From the NCBI GenBank assembly GCA_038321615.1, contig JBBQFC010000017.1, positions 1 through 51,652 on the forward strand: a stretch of 51,652 nucleotides of DNA, given 5' to 3'. This DNA comes from JBBQFC01 sp038321615. GTDB taxonomy: Bacteria; Bacteroidota; Bacteroidia; Flavobacteriales_D; Cryomorphaceae. The notes beneath the pieces were generated by a model. It did not search any database and had not been told where the DNA came from. It saw only the letters and a list, made by a program, of their open reading frames with translations. Within the stretch, counting starts at the first letter, position 1, and every line of letters starts with the position of its first letter. The position numbers and the translations under genes were made by a program. Below, piece after piece: positions 31,525-40,287 of the stretch.

Positions 31525-32484
31525 TTAGAATCGTTTTCTCCAGACCAATGCCAATCCTTGGTTTCCGTCATCTGCGGGGTACGTATAAAGATTCCAAGAA
31601 GTGAGTTTCTCGTTGGGTCCTTTTTTTACGAACAGATTGATCGTGCCAAGCGTAAAGGCAGCTGCGCCAAAGCCTATATTAATCAGAGACAATGCGTTTT
31701 TCGATTTATTCCGATAAAATCCGTTGAAATCATATTCAAAACTGTCGCTGTAATTAGCTGCACCAAGCACAATTTGTCCTGCACCGGTTACCATAGCGGC
31801 TATTGCCATAGCATCGGATTTGGAACCATGAGCAATTTGAACTCCATTTACGGTACACATGGCTATATTCACCCCTCCCAAAATAGCCGAAGGAAGGCCA
31901 TAAGAAGTCGAGATATACCCATTGTTGTAAGCTGGCGGTGGGGGGCCATAAGCAGGTTGAATCATAGCACACTCTAGTTTCGTTAGCCCACTCTCTGCTA
32001 TCCAGCTATCGAGAGCAGTGTCCTTTATATCCAGTAAATTGTGGTACTGAAACCGATCATTAATGGCTCCTGCGGCACTCAAACCTTCGGTTTGAGCTAC
32101 CAAATATCCCACGGCGCATATTCTGCCGTCCCGATCTATGAAGCAAGGCTTCCGCTCGCCCGGAAAATCATAGTTATGAGGGAATTGACCTACCTCGATA
32201 TACGCAGCCAACAGGTTGAGCATGTCCGTGCGCCTAAAGCGAAGGTGCTGATCTAAATGAGAAACATTTACAGCACTCAGTTTCGAGTGAACATACCTGA
32301 GATGGGTTAATACCCGAAACTCTCCATCGGCCCGCTCGGGAGAAAAGCCAAATATCGCGCTAAAACTCAAATCACCCAAAACAGGATTTACAACTTGCAG
32401 CTCTTGCTTAGAATTTGAATGTATCTGCTCAAAGCAGATGATGGTAACAATAAGTGCTAAAATTATGAAAATGGCCGATCTCAT
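31525..32484 (-). CDS. Membrane-anchored or exported protein of unknown function
   Basis: About 319 residues from the ATG at 32484, chosen because it opens a hydrophobic leader (RSAIFIILALIVTIICF). The middle carries a motif set I have seen in uncharacterised proteins of several phyla: LNLLAAYIEVGQFPHN, then PCFIDRDGRICAVGYLVAQTEG, LDSWIAESGLTKLECAMIQP. After a Pro/Tyr-rich stretch (YGPPPPAYNNGY) come two or three hydrophobic segments (AMAIAAMVTGAGQIVLGAA, ALSLINIGFGAAAFTLG). It is convergent with the ribosomal protein operon and shares its terminator. No enzymatic function can be named. Confidence 0.75.
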   Translation of the reverse strand: MRSAIFIILALIVTIICFEQIHSNSKQELQVVNPVLGDLSFSAIFGFSPERADGEFRVLTHLRYVHSKLSAVNVSHLDQHLRFRRTDMLNLLAAYIEVGQFPHNYDFPGERKPCFIDRDGRICAVGYLVAQTEGLSAAGAINDRFQYHNLLDIKDTALDSWIAESGLTKLECAMIQPAYGPPPPAYNNGYISTSYGLPSAILGGVNIAMCTVNGVQIAHGSKSDAMAIAAMVTGAGQIVLGAANYSDSFEYDFNGFYRNKSKNALSLINIGFGAAAFTLGTINLFVKKGPNEKLTSWNLYTYPADDGNQGLALVWRKRF

Positions 32485-32621
32485 TTCAATCCGTTTTACC
32501 TGAAGCAGCCAACCCGAAAACATCACCCGCGGATAGTTAGCTCAGAATGAGTCTTGAAAGTATAAATAATAGTCGGAACCATGGCTCGGTAGGCCAATTT
32601 TAACAGATCAAACTTAACAAG

Positions 32622-34112
32622 TCAGAAACTGGTTTCGCTAGCCAATTCGGTTGGCGGATCAATTGATTCGGGTTTGAAGGAGGCGATACGATTTATCATA
32701 CCATTGAAAACAAAGAAATGAAAAGGCATCACCGAATACCAATATAATCGGCCTATCAACCCCTTCGGGCGGAAAGTAGCGATCTGGTGTAAGCTATACC
32801 CTTCCGCATCATTTGTGATCTTGAATTCGAGCCAAGCTTCACCAGGAAGCCGCATTTCTGCGTATAGAAGTAGCCGCTTTTGTTCGCGGGATGCGACAAT
32901 TACTCTCCAAAAGTCGAGCGCATCGCCAGGGTAGATTTGCGATGGGCTTCTCCTGCCCCGCCGCAGTCCTATTCCTCCAGCAAATTTATCGAGATAACCC
33001 CGCATCTTCCAGAGAAAATTGGCGTAATACCAGCCACGCTTGCCTCCGAGCGACCATAAATTCTCGAGAACTTGCTCCGGTGATTGACTTAGCTTCACGC
33101 GCTTCTGATCTTTGAAACAACCATATTTGGGCACCTTTATATAATCGAGTACATTGGCAATGCTGCTATTATTAGAGCCTACCGCATCCTTCCAGCTCGA
33201 CACTACCAGGTTCTGCTCTATCTTTTCAAATGCCAGCTTAACCGACTCCTTATAGCTAATGGCTTCGAGTGGGATGATGGTTCTAAGATTATTTGGGCGG
33301 GCTATCACGTCCACCTTCATGCTATCTACCAGATTTCGAGCTAAGTTAAAGCTGGTACTGGTTACGAAGTACAGCCACATAGAAGAAATACGGGGGCTCA
33401 GCACGGGTACAGTCCAAATCCATCGTTTTAAACCGCGCACTTCGGCAAACTGCAAAAGCATTTCGCGGTAGTTGAGAATCTCGGGGCCACCAATGTCGTA
33501 AACGCGACCTTCTGTTTCTGGTTTACTCAAAACACCCGACAACAGGTTAATCACATTGCGCACTGCTATAGGCTGACACCGGGTTTGCAGCCATTTTGGA
33601 GCAATCATTACCGGCAACTTTTCGACGAGGTCGCGGATAATTTCAAAACTCGCCGATCCACTCCCCATAATAATGCCCGCGCGCAATACGGTAAGCTTTA
33701 TAGCTGTTCCGTAGAGTACTCCTTCAACGTCCAATCGAGAGTGAAGGTGTTCTGATAGATCAGGGGCATTGCTAATTCCGCTCAGATAAATTACCCTTTT
33801 GCATTTCGTTTGAGCCAAGCGATGAATAAAATTTTGAGCAGCCAAACACTCCATATTTCGAAAATTACCTCGCTGATCACTCATCGAGTGAACGAGGTAA
33901 TAAGCGGCGTCAATATCATTCGGAATTTCGCAGGAGCTTGTCTGATCGAGTAAATCGACTTCAATAACGCTAAGCCCATCCTGAGTTGAAGTTTCGACAG
34001 AAAAGCGCTGCTTATCTCGAACCGAGCATACCACTTCGTACCCTGCATTGAGCAAAACCGGTAATAGTCGCATACCAATATAACCATTGGCGCCGGTAAG
34101 TAGAATTTTCAC
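32622..34112 (-). CDS. NAD(P)-binding SDR protein with C-terminal DUF2867
   Basis: A 496-residue two-domain protein. Residues 1 to about 290 are an atypical short-chain dehydrogenase/epimerase with the nucleotide-binding GANGYIGMRLLP, AAYYLVHSM, RVIYLSGIS and LRAGIIMGSGSASFEIIRDL. Residues about 335-485 are DUF2867 (GWYYANFLWKMRGYLD, YPGDALDFWRVI, MRLPGEAWLEFKI, YWYSVMPFHFFVFNGM), a START-like or polyketide-cyclase-like fold. The combination is widespread in Bacteroidota and Proteobacteria and is often called an NAD-dependent epimerase; the substrate is unknown. Monocistronic. Confidence 0.86.
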   Translation of the reverse strand: MKILLTGANGYIGMRLLPVLLNAGYEVVCSVRDKQRFSVETSTQDGLSVIEVDLLDQTSSCEIPNDIDAAYYLVHSMSDQRGNFRNMECLAAQNFIHRLAQTKCKRVIYLSGISNAPDLSEHLHSRLDVEGVLYGTAIKLTVLRAGIIMGSGSASFEIIRDLVEKLPVMIAPKWLQTRCQPIAVRNVINLLSGVLSKPETEGRVYDIGGPEILNYREMLLQFAEVRGLKRWIWTVPVLSPRISSMWLYFVTSTSFNLARNLVDSMKVDVIARPNNLRTIIPLEAISYKESVKLAFEKIEQNLVVSSWKDAVGSNNSSIANVLDYIKVPKYGCFKDQKRVKLSQSPEQVLENLWSLGGKRGWYYANFLWKMRGYLDKFAGGIGLRRGRRSPSQIYPGDALDFWRVIVASREQKRLLLYAEMRLPGEAWLEFKITNDAEGYSLHQIATFRPKGLIGRLYWYSVMPFHFFVFNGMINRIASFKPESIDPPTELASETSF

Positions 34113-34176
34113 GTATGTTTAACAGATGAGCGAATTAAAGGTTTTTTCTTTAGTCGGCCAATTGAAATTCGTGCCT

Positions 34177-34184
34177 TATATTTG
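34177..34184 (+). promoter_or_regulatory. -7 element for the barrel protein at 34190
   Basis: TATATTTG fits TAnnTTTG and ends five bases before the ATG, so the mRNA would be almost leaderless. TTG at 34162-34164 is nearer than the usual 19 bases. Confidence 0.4.
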
Positions 34185-34189
34185 AAATT

Positions 34190-35086
34190 ATGTTTTCTTA
34201 CAGACCATTCTTCTATTGCGCTGCGCTTGGCTTATTTCTCTTATTTAACTGTGGCCAATTGCAAGCACAAGATTTAATTGTCACCGTAGCAGGCGATAGC
34301 ATACCCTGCAAAGTAGCCAACACGAATGAAACCTTTGTGTATTACTTTCCAAATGCCAAAAGAATGAAAGATCCGCTTGTAATTGCAAGAGTTGAAGTGG
34401 CTCAGCTCCGGCTCAATGCCTATCCGGGGCGAGCGAGCGCTGCGCCTAGCAAAGTTCGATCAGAGCGAGATCATATTTATATTTCGGCTACCTATGGTTT
34501 TGGCCGACTTCTCGTGAATAATGAAGAAGAAGATTCCGAGTTTGAAGATTACAACGATGAACTGAGATCAGGAACGGCTTTGCGCATAGATGTGGGATAC
34601 TTTATATCTGAAGATCTGGCAATCGTACTTAATTACGGGTTTAATCGATTTGAAAATGAAGCCGACGTAATCTATAACCCTACAAGCACCACGGGTAAAT
34701 TGCGCGATGATATTGCACTCAACTACTACGGGCTTGGAATATTTTACCAGATAAAGCCGGGACGAGGGCCGAGTTTTTTGGGAATCTCTGCGGGCTTCGG
34801 AGTCACCGATTATGGAAACGATGCCGTACTAATTGCCCCCTATAAATTAGACGCCTACGGTTTGGGTATAAACTTGGCCGTCGCTTACCACCTATCGCTT
34901 TCCGATGGTTTCTTCATCCCTCTTTCAGTGGGTATTAAAGGCTTCGATGTTGGAAACATCAAAGCACAATACAGCGATGAAATGCCAGTAGAGCTAAGAA
35001 GAGAGTTGGAAACGTCGATAAATGCAACCCCAAATTTCCAGATGAGCCGACTCGAACTCAGCATCGGCATCGCCTTAACTTTCTAG
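34190..35086 (+). CDS. Outer membrane beta-barrel protein
   Basis: A 298-residue protein with a signal peptide (YCAALGLFLLFNCGQLQAQ). A short strand-rich module (DLIVTVAGDSIPCKVANTN) is followed by a region of alternating amphipathic strands (HIYISATYGFGRLLV, LAIVLNYGFNRFE, INLAVAYHLSLSDG). The protein ends SRLELSIGIALTF, with the terminal Phe that serves as a barrel assembly signal. The opening module resembles that of the protein at 22412, and the two may be paralogues in design. Specific function unknown. Its 3' end overlaps the convergent antiporter gene by 12 bases. Confidence 0.8.
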   Translation: MFSYRPFFYCAALGLFLLFNCGQLQAQDLIVTVAGDSIPCKVANTNETFVYYFPNAKRMKDPLVIARVEVAQLRLNAYPGRASAAPSKVRSERDHIYISATYGFGRLLVNNEEEDSEFEDYNDELRSGTALRIDVGYFISEDLAIVLNYGFNRFENEADVIYNPTSTTGKLRDDIALNYYGLGIFYQIKPGRGPSFLGISAGFGVTDYGNDAVLIAPYKLDAYGLGINLAVAYHLSLSDGFFIPLSVGIKGFDVGNIKAQYSDEMPVELRRELETSINATPNFQMSRLELSIGIALTF

Positions 35087-36292
35087 AGCTGGTGCGGCCG
35101 AACTACGCGGAGCAACAGCGGGCTTTTCCGTTTTGCTTCTAAGCAGCCCGAAAGTCATAACGAGGCTTGTAGCCAAAATCACGAAGAGAAGAAGTCCGTC
35201 GGTGTTGCTATCGAGCCGCATATCTTGCGGAATGGAGAAGAAGAGAAGTATACTGATGAGGCCGCGGGGAGCAATGTAGGCCAGCGGTGAGATAGATCGC
35301 TTGGCGACGTACTTGATGTAAAGCCCTCGAATAATGTAAATTAACGCTACCAACACCAGCCCATTCATAGCTACGGTAACATTGAGAATGCTCTGAATAT
35401 CCATATAATACCCGAAAATCAAGAAGAAAAAAGTTCGGATGATGAAAGCAGATTCCGCGGTAAGCTGCAGAAATTGATGGAGATCGTTGGTCAGCTTATT
35501 GTATACCAAAACCTCCTGAAACTTTTTGATCGGGATAAACTGAGCGTTATTCAGGAATAAACCCAGAAATAACACAATAATTAAGGAAGATAAGTGGAAG
35601 CTCTTGGCTACGGCGTAAACCAATATTAGCAAGGCAAGAATGAGGAAGAATTTAATATGGTGGGTGATGTGCTTCATCAAGTACAAGAACAGAATCGAGA
35701 TGGCGATGGCCAAAAGTGAAGTAACAACGATGTCTTTCCCCAAGGAGAGATAGGAAGTAAATCCGAAAGTCTTGTTGGAGACGGCAAAATTAAAGAACAT
35801 GATGCCCAGAATATCTGAGAAGGATGTTTCATAAATCACAAACTCCTTATTGCCTTTCCCAAGTTCGGCTACAGACGGGATGGCGATTGCTGAACTAATA
35901 ATGGCCAGGGGAATGGCGTTTACCAGGCAGAGCTGAAAGGGCAAATGCATGATATATTGAAAAAGGAACGTAAATGCGAGTGCGGTGATTACCAAGATAA
36001 AAAACCCCGAAGCAAGGGTACTGCGAATCAGTCCAATTTTATCTTTTTCAAATCTAAGCTCCAGCGCACCTTCCAGCACAATAAGAATGAGTCCTACCGT
36101 GCCGATAATGGGCAATGTTCCAGCCACTTCCAAGGGCGCAAGACCAAAAGTGGGGAGCAAATATTGAAGGCCAAGCCCCGTACCAAACAATAATAAGACA
36201 GACGGAATCTTAGTGCGTTTGGCGAGTAAATCGAAGATATAAGAGAAAATAACAACGACACTCAAAAAAATCAATACACTATTCGAATCCAC
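35075..36292 (-). CDS. Cation:proton antiporter (CPA family)
   Basis: A 405-residue integral membrane protein with about 12 hydrophobic segments. Marks are KIPSVLLLFGTGLGLQYLLP near the start, LILIVLEGALELRF, the discontinuous-helix stretch AIPLAIISSAIAIPSVAELG, and the exchanger motif YETSFSDILGIMFFNF in which Asp is the likely ion-binding residue. YIAPRGLISILLFFSIP follows late. No C-terminal TrkA (RCK) domain is present, only a short Ala/Pro tail. It should exchange Na+ or K+ for H+; with the Nqr sodium pump in the same window, sodium cycling fits a marine bacterium. Overlaps the convergent barrel gene by 12 bases. Confidence 0.86.
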   Translation of the reverse strand: MDSNSVLIFLSVVVIFSYIFDLLAKRTKIPSVLLLFGTGLGLQYLLPTFGLAPLEVAGTLPIIGTVGLILIVLEGALELRFEKDKIGLIRSTLASGFFILVITALAFTFLFQYIMHLPFQLCLVNAIPLAIISSAIAIPSVAELGKGNKEFVIYETSFSDILGIMFFNFAVSNKTFGFTSYLSLGKDIVVTSLLAIAISILFLYLMKHITHHIKFFLILALLILVYAVAKSFHLSSLIIVLFLGLFLNNAQFIPIKKFQEVLVYNKLTNDLHQFLQLTAESAFIIRTFFFLIFGYYMDIQSILNVTVAMNGLVLVALIYIIRGLYIKYVAKRSISPLAYIAPRGLISILLFFSIPQDMRLDSNTDGLLLFVILATSLVMTFGLLRSKTEKPAVAPRSSAAPALES

Positions 36293-36403
36293 AATCTTCT
36301 TTGCTTAAAATCTGAGCGAAAATAAGTTTAAAAACCCATTTGAAGGCATTTCTATAGAATAGTAGCGCAGAAAAGGTTTAAGTCGAAATCGGAGATCAAA
36401 AGT

Positions 36404-36562
36404 CTAGAGGGCAGCCATGGTTATTAGCGCTGCCGAACTCATAACTATCACCAGCACCACTACCAACAAGCGGTAGCCAAAAGATGCGTGAAATGAAGTA
36501 ACCGCATCGGGGATGAGATTGGCATAAATTTTATCGACCGTTCTCTTGAAAAGTATGGCCAT
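36404..36562 (-). CDS. Small single-span membrane protein, 52 residues
   Basis: A short frame starting at an ATG: MAILFKRTVDKIYANLIPD, a basic/polar N-terminus, then one strong hydrophobic span (YRLLVVVLVIVMSSAALITM) and a very short tail. Basic residues before the span place the N-terminus inside. It sits alone between the antiporter and the gene at 36696, all on the minus strand. Length, charge layout and membrane span make a real small protein likely, but it has no recognised family. Confidence 0.5.
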   Translation of the reverse strand: MAILFKRTVDKIYANLIPDAVTSFHASFGYRLLVVVLVIVMSSAALITMAAL

Positions 36563-36695
36563 GGTTAGTGGATTTTGGTTTCAATAATCAGGGACTATCG
36601 GAATCAAAACTAGCATTTATTTGAAGAAGACTATGTTAGGCCTGAAAGAAATAAATGTTTTCTGAACGTTGGCACTATTTTTCTGCAAGATCAGA

Positions 36696-37427
36696 TCAGT
36701 TGAAATACGGGCTTTTCCAAGAATCGGACGAAAATTGTCGATTGCTGGCAAACCACATAAAGGAGCCCACCCCAGCTAAGAAAATGCTGTTCCAGACAAA
36801 CAACGCTGCTCGCTCCCAACCCAAATAGGATGCACCACTTCTAAAGAAATCCGTTGGGGTAATTGCCGCTAATAAAAAAGACAAGAAGACCACTGTGGCC
36901 AACAAATAGAGCGGATGTCGGAAAGGCAAAGCGCTAATGCGGCGGTGCCAGGCTAAATCGCTTCCCCATTTGTGAATGAGGTAATAGCGACCGTCGGTCA
37001 TTTGGGCGAAAAGTAAGGGATCTACATTTACGTCTCCGAGTTTGAAAACCTTGGATGGTGCAAGAAGATGAAAATTTTCGATTCGGATATCTAATTTGGA
37101 CTCCAGCGATCGGACGCGATGCAGTGCTTCTGCAGGCAATTCGCCGTTGAAGTACTTCGTGGGCAAAAATCGCAGTCGGAAGCGCAGAGCCAGCTTTTGA
37201 ATATCACCTTCTTTAAAAAACCGTTCTGTATCGAGCAATTCAGATACTGGCATCGTCCTACTTCCCTTATGGCTGGAAGCTACCGCACCTGCAATTTCAA
37301 GTTCACGTTCCCAATCGGCTTGAAAGAGCGACTTGAATCGGTCAACAATATTTTGGCCTTCGTCAGTGCCTTTTGCTTTGATCCTGGTGAGCTCTCTCTC
37401 TAAATTTACACTCTCAAACATACCCAT
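36696..37427 (-). CDS. Membrane protein of unknown function
   Basis: About 243 residues from the ATG at 37427 (ATGs at 37421 and a farther start at 37454 are alternatives). The N-terminal two thirds are soluble and charged (ESVNLERELTRIKAKG, PVSELLDTERFFKEGDIQKLALRF, TKYFNGELPAEALHRVRSLE). Then comes DGRYYLIHKWGSDLAWHRR, followed by two membrane helices (PLYLLATVVFLSFLLAAIT and ALFVWNSIFLAGVGSFMWF) and a short tail. I know similar unnamed proteins in Bacteroidota but no function. It precedes the 52-residue membrane protein on the same strand. Confidence 0.72.
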   Translation of the reverse strand: MGMFESVNLERELTRIKAKGTDEGQNIVDRFKSLFQADWERELEIAGAVASSHKGSRTMPVSELLDTERFFKEGDIQKLALRFRLRFLPTKYFNGELPAEALHRVRSLESKLDIRIENFHLLAPSKVFKLGDVNVDPLLFAQMTDGRYYLIHKWGSDLAWHRRISALPFRHPLYLLATVVFLSFLLAAITPTDFFRSGASYLGWERAALFVWNSIFLAGVGSFMWFASNRQFSSDSWKSPYFN

Positions 37428-37478
37428 CTGATTTAAATCTCGACTAAGGAACAAAACTTATCGCCAATAGTTGCGCAA

Positions 37479-38078
37479 TTAATTCAAGAAAATTCGTCCG
37501 TCGTAACTATTTTTTTGCGCCACTATCTTTTCGAGCATCCGCAGATGGTTCCACACTATGGTTTCGCGCTGATTCGAATTGCGAGCTTGGATCAGCCGCA
37601 TCTTATCTTGATCGCTCATTTGCAGCATTCGTCCCAAATCAAAAATATGCAAGTTGCCGTCAAAGATTTCTGGGCTAATGTCGCCTGCTTGGTTGATGAA
37701 GTATGCATCTGCCGCTCCTTGTAAATCGGCACTTATCGCCTGATTCATGCTATCGGTCAATATTTCGACTTCGCCACCCGGATAGAGTTTATCGTCAAGC
37801 TGCTGGTAGTAGGCACTGATGCGAAATACATGCTTGGCTTCTACTTCAATATCGGAAGAGCCATTTGGATAGCGGTTTACGACACGAATTAAATCTACTT
37901 CACTACCCACCACCGATAGCTGTCCTGCTATTGCAAATGGAATTCCAAAAGGAATATGCAGTTGCTCGCAATCTTCGATCAGCTGGCGGTAACGTTCTTC
38001 GAATATGTGCAGAATGGTACGCTCGCCGGGGAGAAGAACCATTTGAAGCGGAAATAGGGCAAGTTTTGTTTTGCTCAT
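37479..38078 (-). CDS. LON substrate-binding domain protein
   Basis: About 199 residues from the ATG at 38078 (MSKTKLALFPLQMVLLPGE); an upstream in-frame start at 38102 does not match the family. The whole protein is the N-terminal substrate-binding domain of the Lon protease (LFPLQMVLLPGERTILHIFEERY split, then DLIRVVNRYPNGSSDIEVE and HVFRI), without ATPase or protease parts. Such stand-alone proteins are common; they may act as adaptors or regulators, but the partner is unknown. Minus-strand gene followed by the unknown membrane protein. Confidence 0.87.
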   Translation of the reverse strand: MSKTKLALFPLQMVLLPGERTILHIFEERYRQLIEDCEQLHIPFGIPFAIAGQLSVVGSEVDLIRVVNRYPNGSSDIEVEAKHVFRISAYYQQLDDKLYPGGEVEILTDSMNQAISADLQGAADAYFINQAGDISPEIFDGNLHIFDLGRMLQMSDQDKMRLIQARNSNQRETIVWNHLRMLEKIVAQKNSYDGRIFLN

Positions 38079-38127
38079 GACACTCGATTTAAAGATTAAC
38101 AACCGAGCCTCCGCATTGTTAACAAAC

Positions 38128-38457
38128 CTAAGGCTCTTCGGTCTCTATAATTACAAAGATGTCTTCGTTTTCCCGCTTCATGCGGTATTGCTCGCGTGCG
38201 AACTTCTCCATTGAAGCGGCATTGGTACTCAGCTCGTCAATCTGACCGCGCACTTGCTCTGTATCTTGCTTGTAGTGCTCAATCTGATTATTTAATTGCC
38301 GCATATACCAACGCAAACGCAGCTGGTTTATTAAGTCCTGAGCATCGAAAAAGGTAATGTAAACCAGCAGGCCTGCGAGTACCATCACGTATCGGTTTCG
38401 CAAAATTGTTGGCCATCGCTTCATCATGGCCTTAAAATTAAGAGATCTCTGCGGCAT
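38128..38457 (-). CDS. Septum formation initiator family protein (FtsB/DivIC type)
   Basis: A 109-residue bitopic membrane protein. A short basic cytoplasmic N-terminus (MMKRWPTILRNR) leads to one membrane helix (YVMVLAGLLVYITFF), then a coiled coil (LRLRWYMRQLNNQIEHYKQDTEQV in two heptad blocks) and the short conserved end EKFAREQYRMKRENEDIFVI. That ending is typical of FtsB/DivIC, which joins FtsL and FtsQ in the divisome. The start may be the inner ATG at 38427 or 38424. It lies 38 bases after pruA on the same strand and is probably co-transcribed. Confidence 0.85.
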   Translation of the reverse strand: MPQRSLNFKAMMKRWPTILRNRYVMVLAGLLVYITFFDAQDLINQLRLRWYMRQLNNQIEHYKQDTEQVRGQIDELSTNAASMEKFAREQYRMKRENEDIFVIIETEEP

Positions 38458-38495
38458 CGAAATTTCTGCTGGAATATGTTGTAAACATTACCCTT

Positions 38496-40130
38496 TTAAT
38501 CTTTTCCTAAAAAGGGGTAAGCACTCGACCGAGCCGGCACAAAAGTTTCCTTTATAGTGCGTGGCGAAACCCACCGCAGTAAGTTAAGATAAGAACCTGC
38601 TTTGTCATTGGTGCCCGAGCCACGTGCGCCACCAAAGGGCTGCTGGCCAACTACCGCCCCGGTTGGTTTATCGTTGATGTAGAAGTTTCCAGCGGCATTG
38701 GCCAATTTGCGTGAAGCAAAATCAATGGCGTAGCGATCGCGCGCGAGAAAAGCACCCGTTAGAGCGTATTCCGAAGTACCGTCCACAAGGTCGAGTGTTT
38801 TTTCAAAATCTTCGTCCTTGAAAACATAGATCGTAATCACAGGGCCAAAAATCTCTTCGCACATAGTCCGGAATTTTGGATTGGTAGTGAGCACTACTGT
38901 GGGTTCGATGAAATAACCTGTGCTCTCGTCGCTGCCGCCACCGATTAAAATCTCGGCATCGGGTTGCTTTTTGATGAAAGCTATGTAATCGGTAATCTTA
39001 TCGAAGGCTCGCTTATCAATTACGGCATTAATAAAATTCGAGAAATCGCCGGGCGAGCCCATTTTAAACTGCTTCACCTCTTTGAGCAGGCCATTTTTCA
39101 CCTCGGGCCAAATGGACTCGGAGATATAAGCACGCGAAGCAGCCGAGCATTTTTGCCCTTGAAATTCGAATGCGCCTCTAGCAATGGCTACCGATACTTC
39201 TTGCGGCACGGCGCTTTGGTGAGCAACGATAAAATCTTTTCCTCCTGTTTCTCCCACTATCCGCGGATAGGTGCGGTAATGATCGAGATTCTGACCTATT
39301 TCGCGCCAGAGACTCTTGAATACTGCTGTGCTACCCGTAAAATGAAGACCGGCAAAATCGCGGTGCTTAAATATGACGTCGCCTGCGACGGGACCATCTA
39401 CAGTCACCATATTAATCACTCCATCGGGCAATCCTGCTTCGCGAAATATCCGCATAATCATATCGGCGCTGTAAATTTGGCTATCAGCCGGCTTCCAAAC
39501 ACAAACGTTGCCCATCATCGCAGCCGAAGCCGGTAAATTAGCGGCGATAGCCGTGAAATTAAAAGGAGTTACACAAAACACAAAACCTTCTAAAGGTCGG
39601 TATTCCAAGCGATTCCAAACCCCAGGGGAACTTGCCGGTTGGTTGGAATAAATCTCCTGCATATAGGTGGCATTAAAGCGCAAGAAATCTACCAGCTCAC
39701 AAACAGAATCAATTTCCGCCTGGTGCGCATTTTTGCTCTGCGCAAGCATTGTAGCGGCGTTCATTTCAAAGCGGTATGGGCCAGCTAAAAGATCGGCCGC
39801 TTTCAGAAAAATAGCTGCACGATGCTCCCAAGGCAAATCTGCCCAGGCTGCGCGCGCTTTGAGGGCGGCCTCTATTGCTTTTTTGACGTGGTTGGCGTCG
39901 CCTTTATTCCAATGCCCCAAAACGTGTTTATGATCGAAAGGTGGACTAAGAACTTGTTTATCAGCGGTTCGTATTTGCTCCGCACCTATGTACATGGGAA
40001 CGTCAATTGGTTCTTGGGCTAATCTTTTCTCGAAGGTTTCTTTCAGCTTTTTGCGCGCTTCCGATCCTGGTGCGTAATCGAAAACGGGTTCATTTTGAGG
40101 TGTTGGTATTTGAAAAATTCCTTTGGACAT
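38496..40130 (-). CDS. pruA: L-glutamate gamma-semialdehyde (pyrroline-5-carboxylate) dehydrogenase
   Basis: A 544-residue NAD-dependent aldehyde dehydrogenase of the mitochondrial-type P5CDH group, oxidising glutamate semialdehyde to glutamate in proline and arginine breakdown. Marks are NATYMQEIYSNQP, EGFVFCVTPFNFTAIAANLP (in parts), the general-base Glu in RIVGETGGKDFI, the nucleophile Cys in FQGQKCSAASRAYI, the EEIFGPVITIYVF loop, and NFYINDKPTGAVVGQQPFGG near the C-terminus. It is not fused to proline dehydrogenase. FtsB/DivIC follows it. Confidence 0.94.
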   Translation of the reverse strand: MSKGIFQIPTPQNEPVFDYAPGSEARKKLKETFEKRLAQEPIDVPMYIGAEQIRTADKQVLSPPFDHKHVLGHWNKGDANHVKKAIEAALKARAAWADLPWEHRAAIFLKAADLLAGPYRFEMNAATMLAQSKNAHQAEIDSVCELVDFLRFNATYMQEIYSNQPASSPGVWNRLEYRPLEGFVFCVTPFNFTAIAANLPASAAMMGNVCVWKPADSQIYSADMIMRIFREAGLPDGVINMVTVDGPVAGDVIFKHRDFAGLHFTGSTAVFKSLWREIGQNLDHYRTYPRIVGETGGKDFIVAHQSAVPQEVSVAIARGAFEFQGQKCSAASRAYISESIWPEVKNGLLKEVKQFKMGSPGDFSNFINAVIDKRAFDKITDYIAFIKKQPDAEILIGGGSDESTGYFIEPTVVLTTNPKFRTMCEEIFGPVITIYVFKDEDFEKTLDLVDGTSEYALTGAFLARDRYAIDFASRKLANAAGNFYINDKPTGAVVGQQPFGGARGSGTNDKAGSYLNLLRWVSPRTIKETFVPARSSAYPFLGKD

Positions 40131-40287
40131 GCTTTTGTTTTTCAGTGGTTATAGCGGGGTCGCAAAAGTAATAAATTGAGCGGCGTTAAAAAGTTTGGCA
40201 TAAAGGTTCCGTCCTTTCACCGCGCTTTCTTTCTACATTTAACGCATCATACCTTTTGGAAAATACGGAATAGTCGCTTGGATCTGG

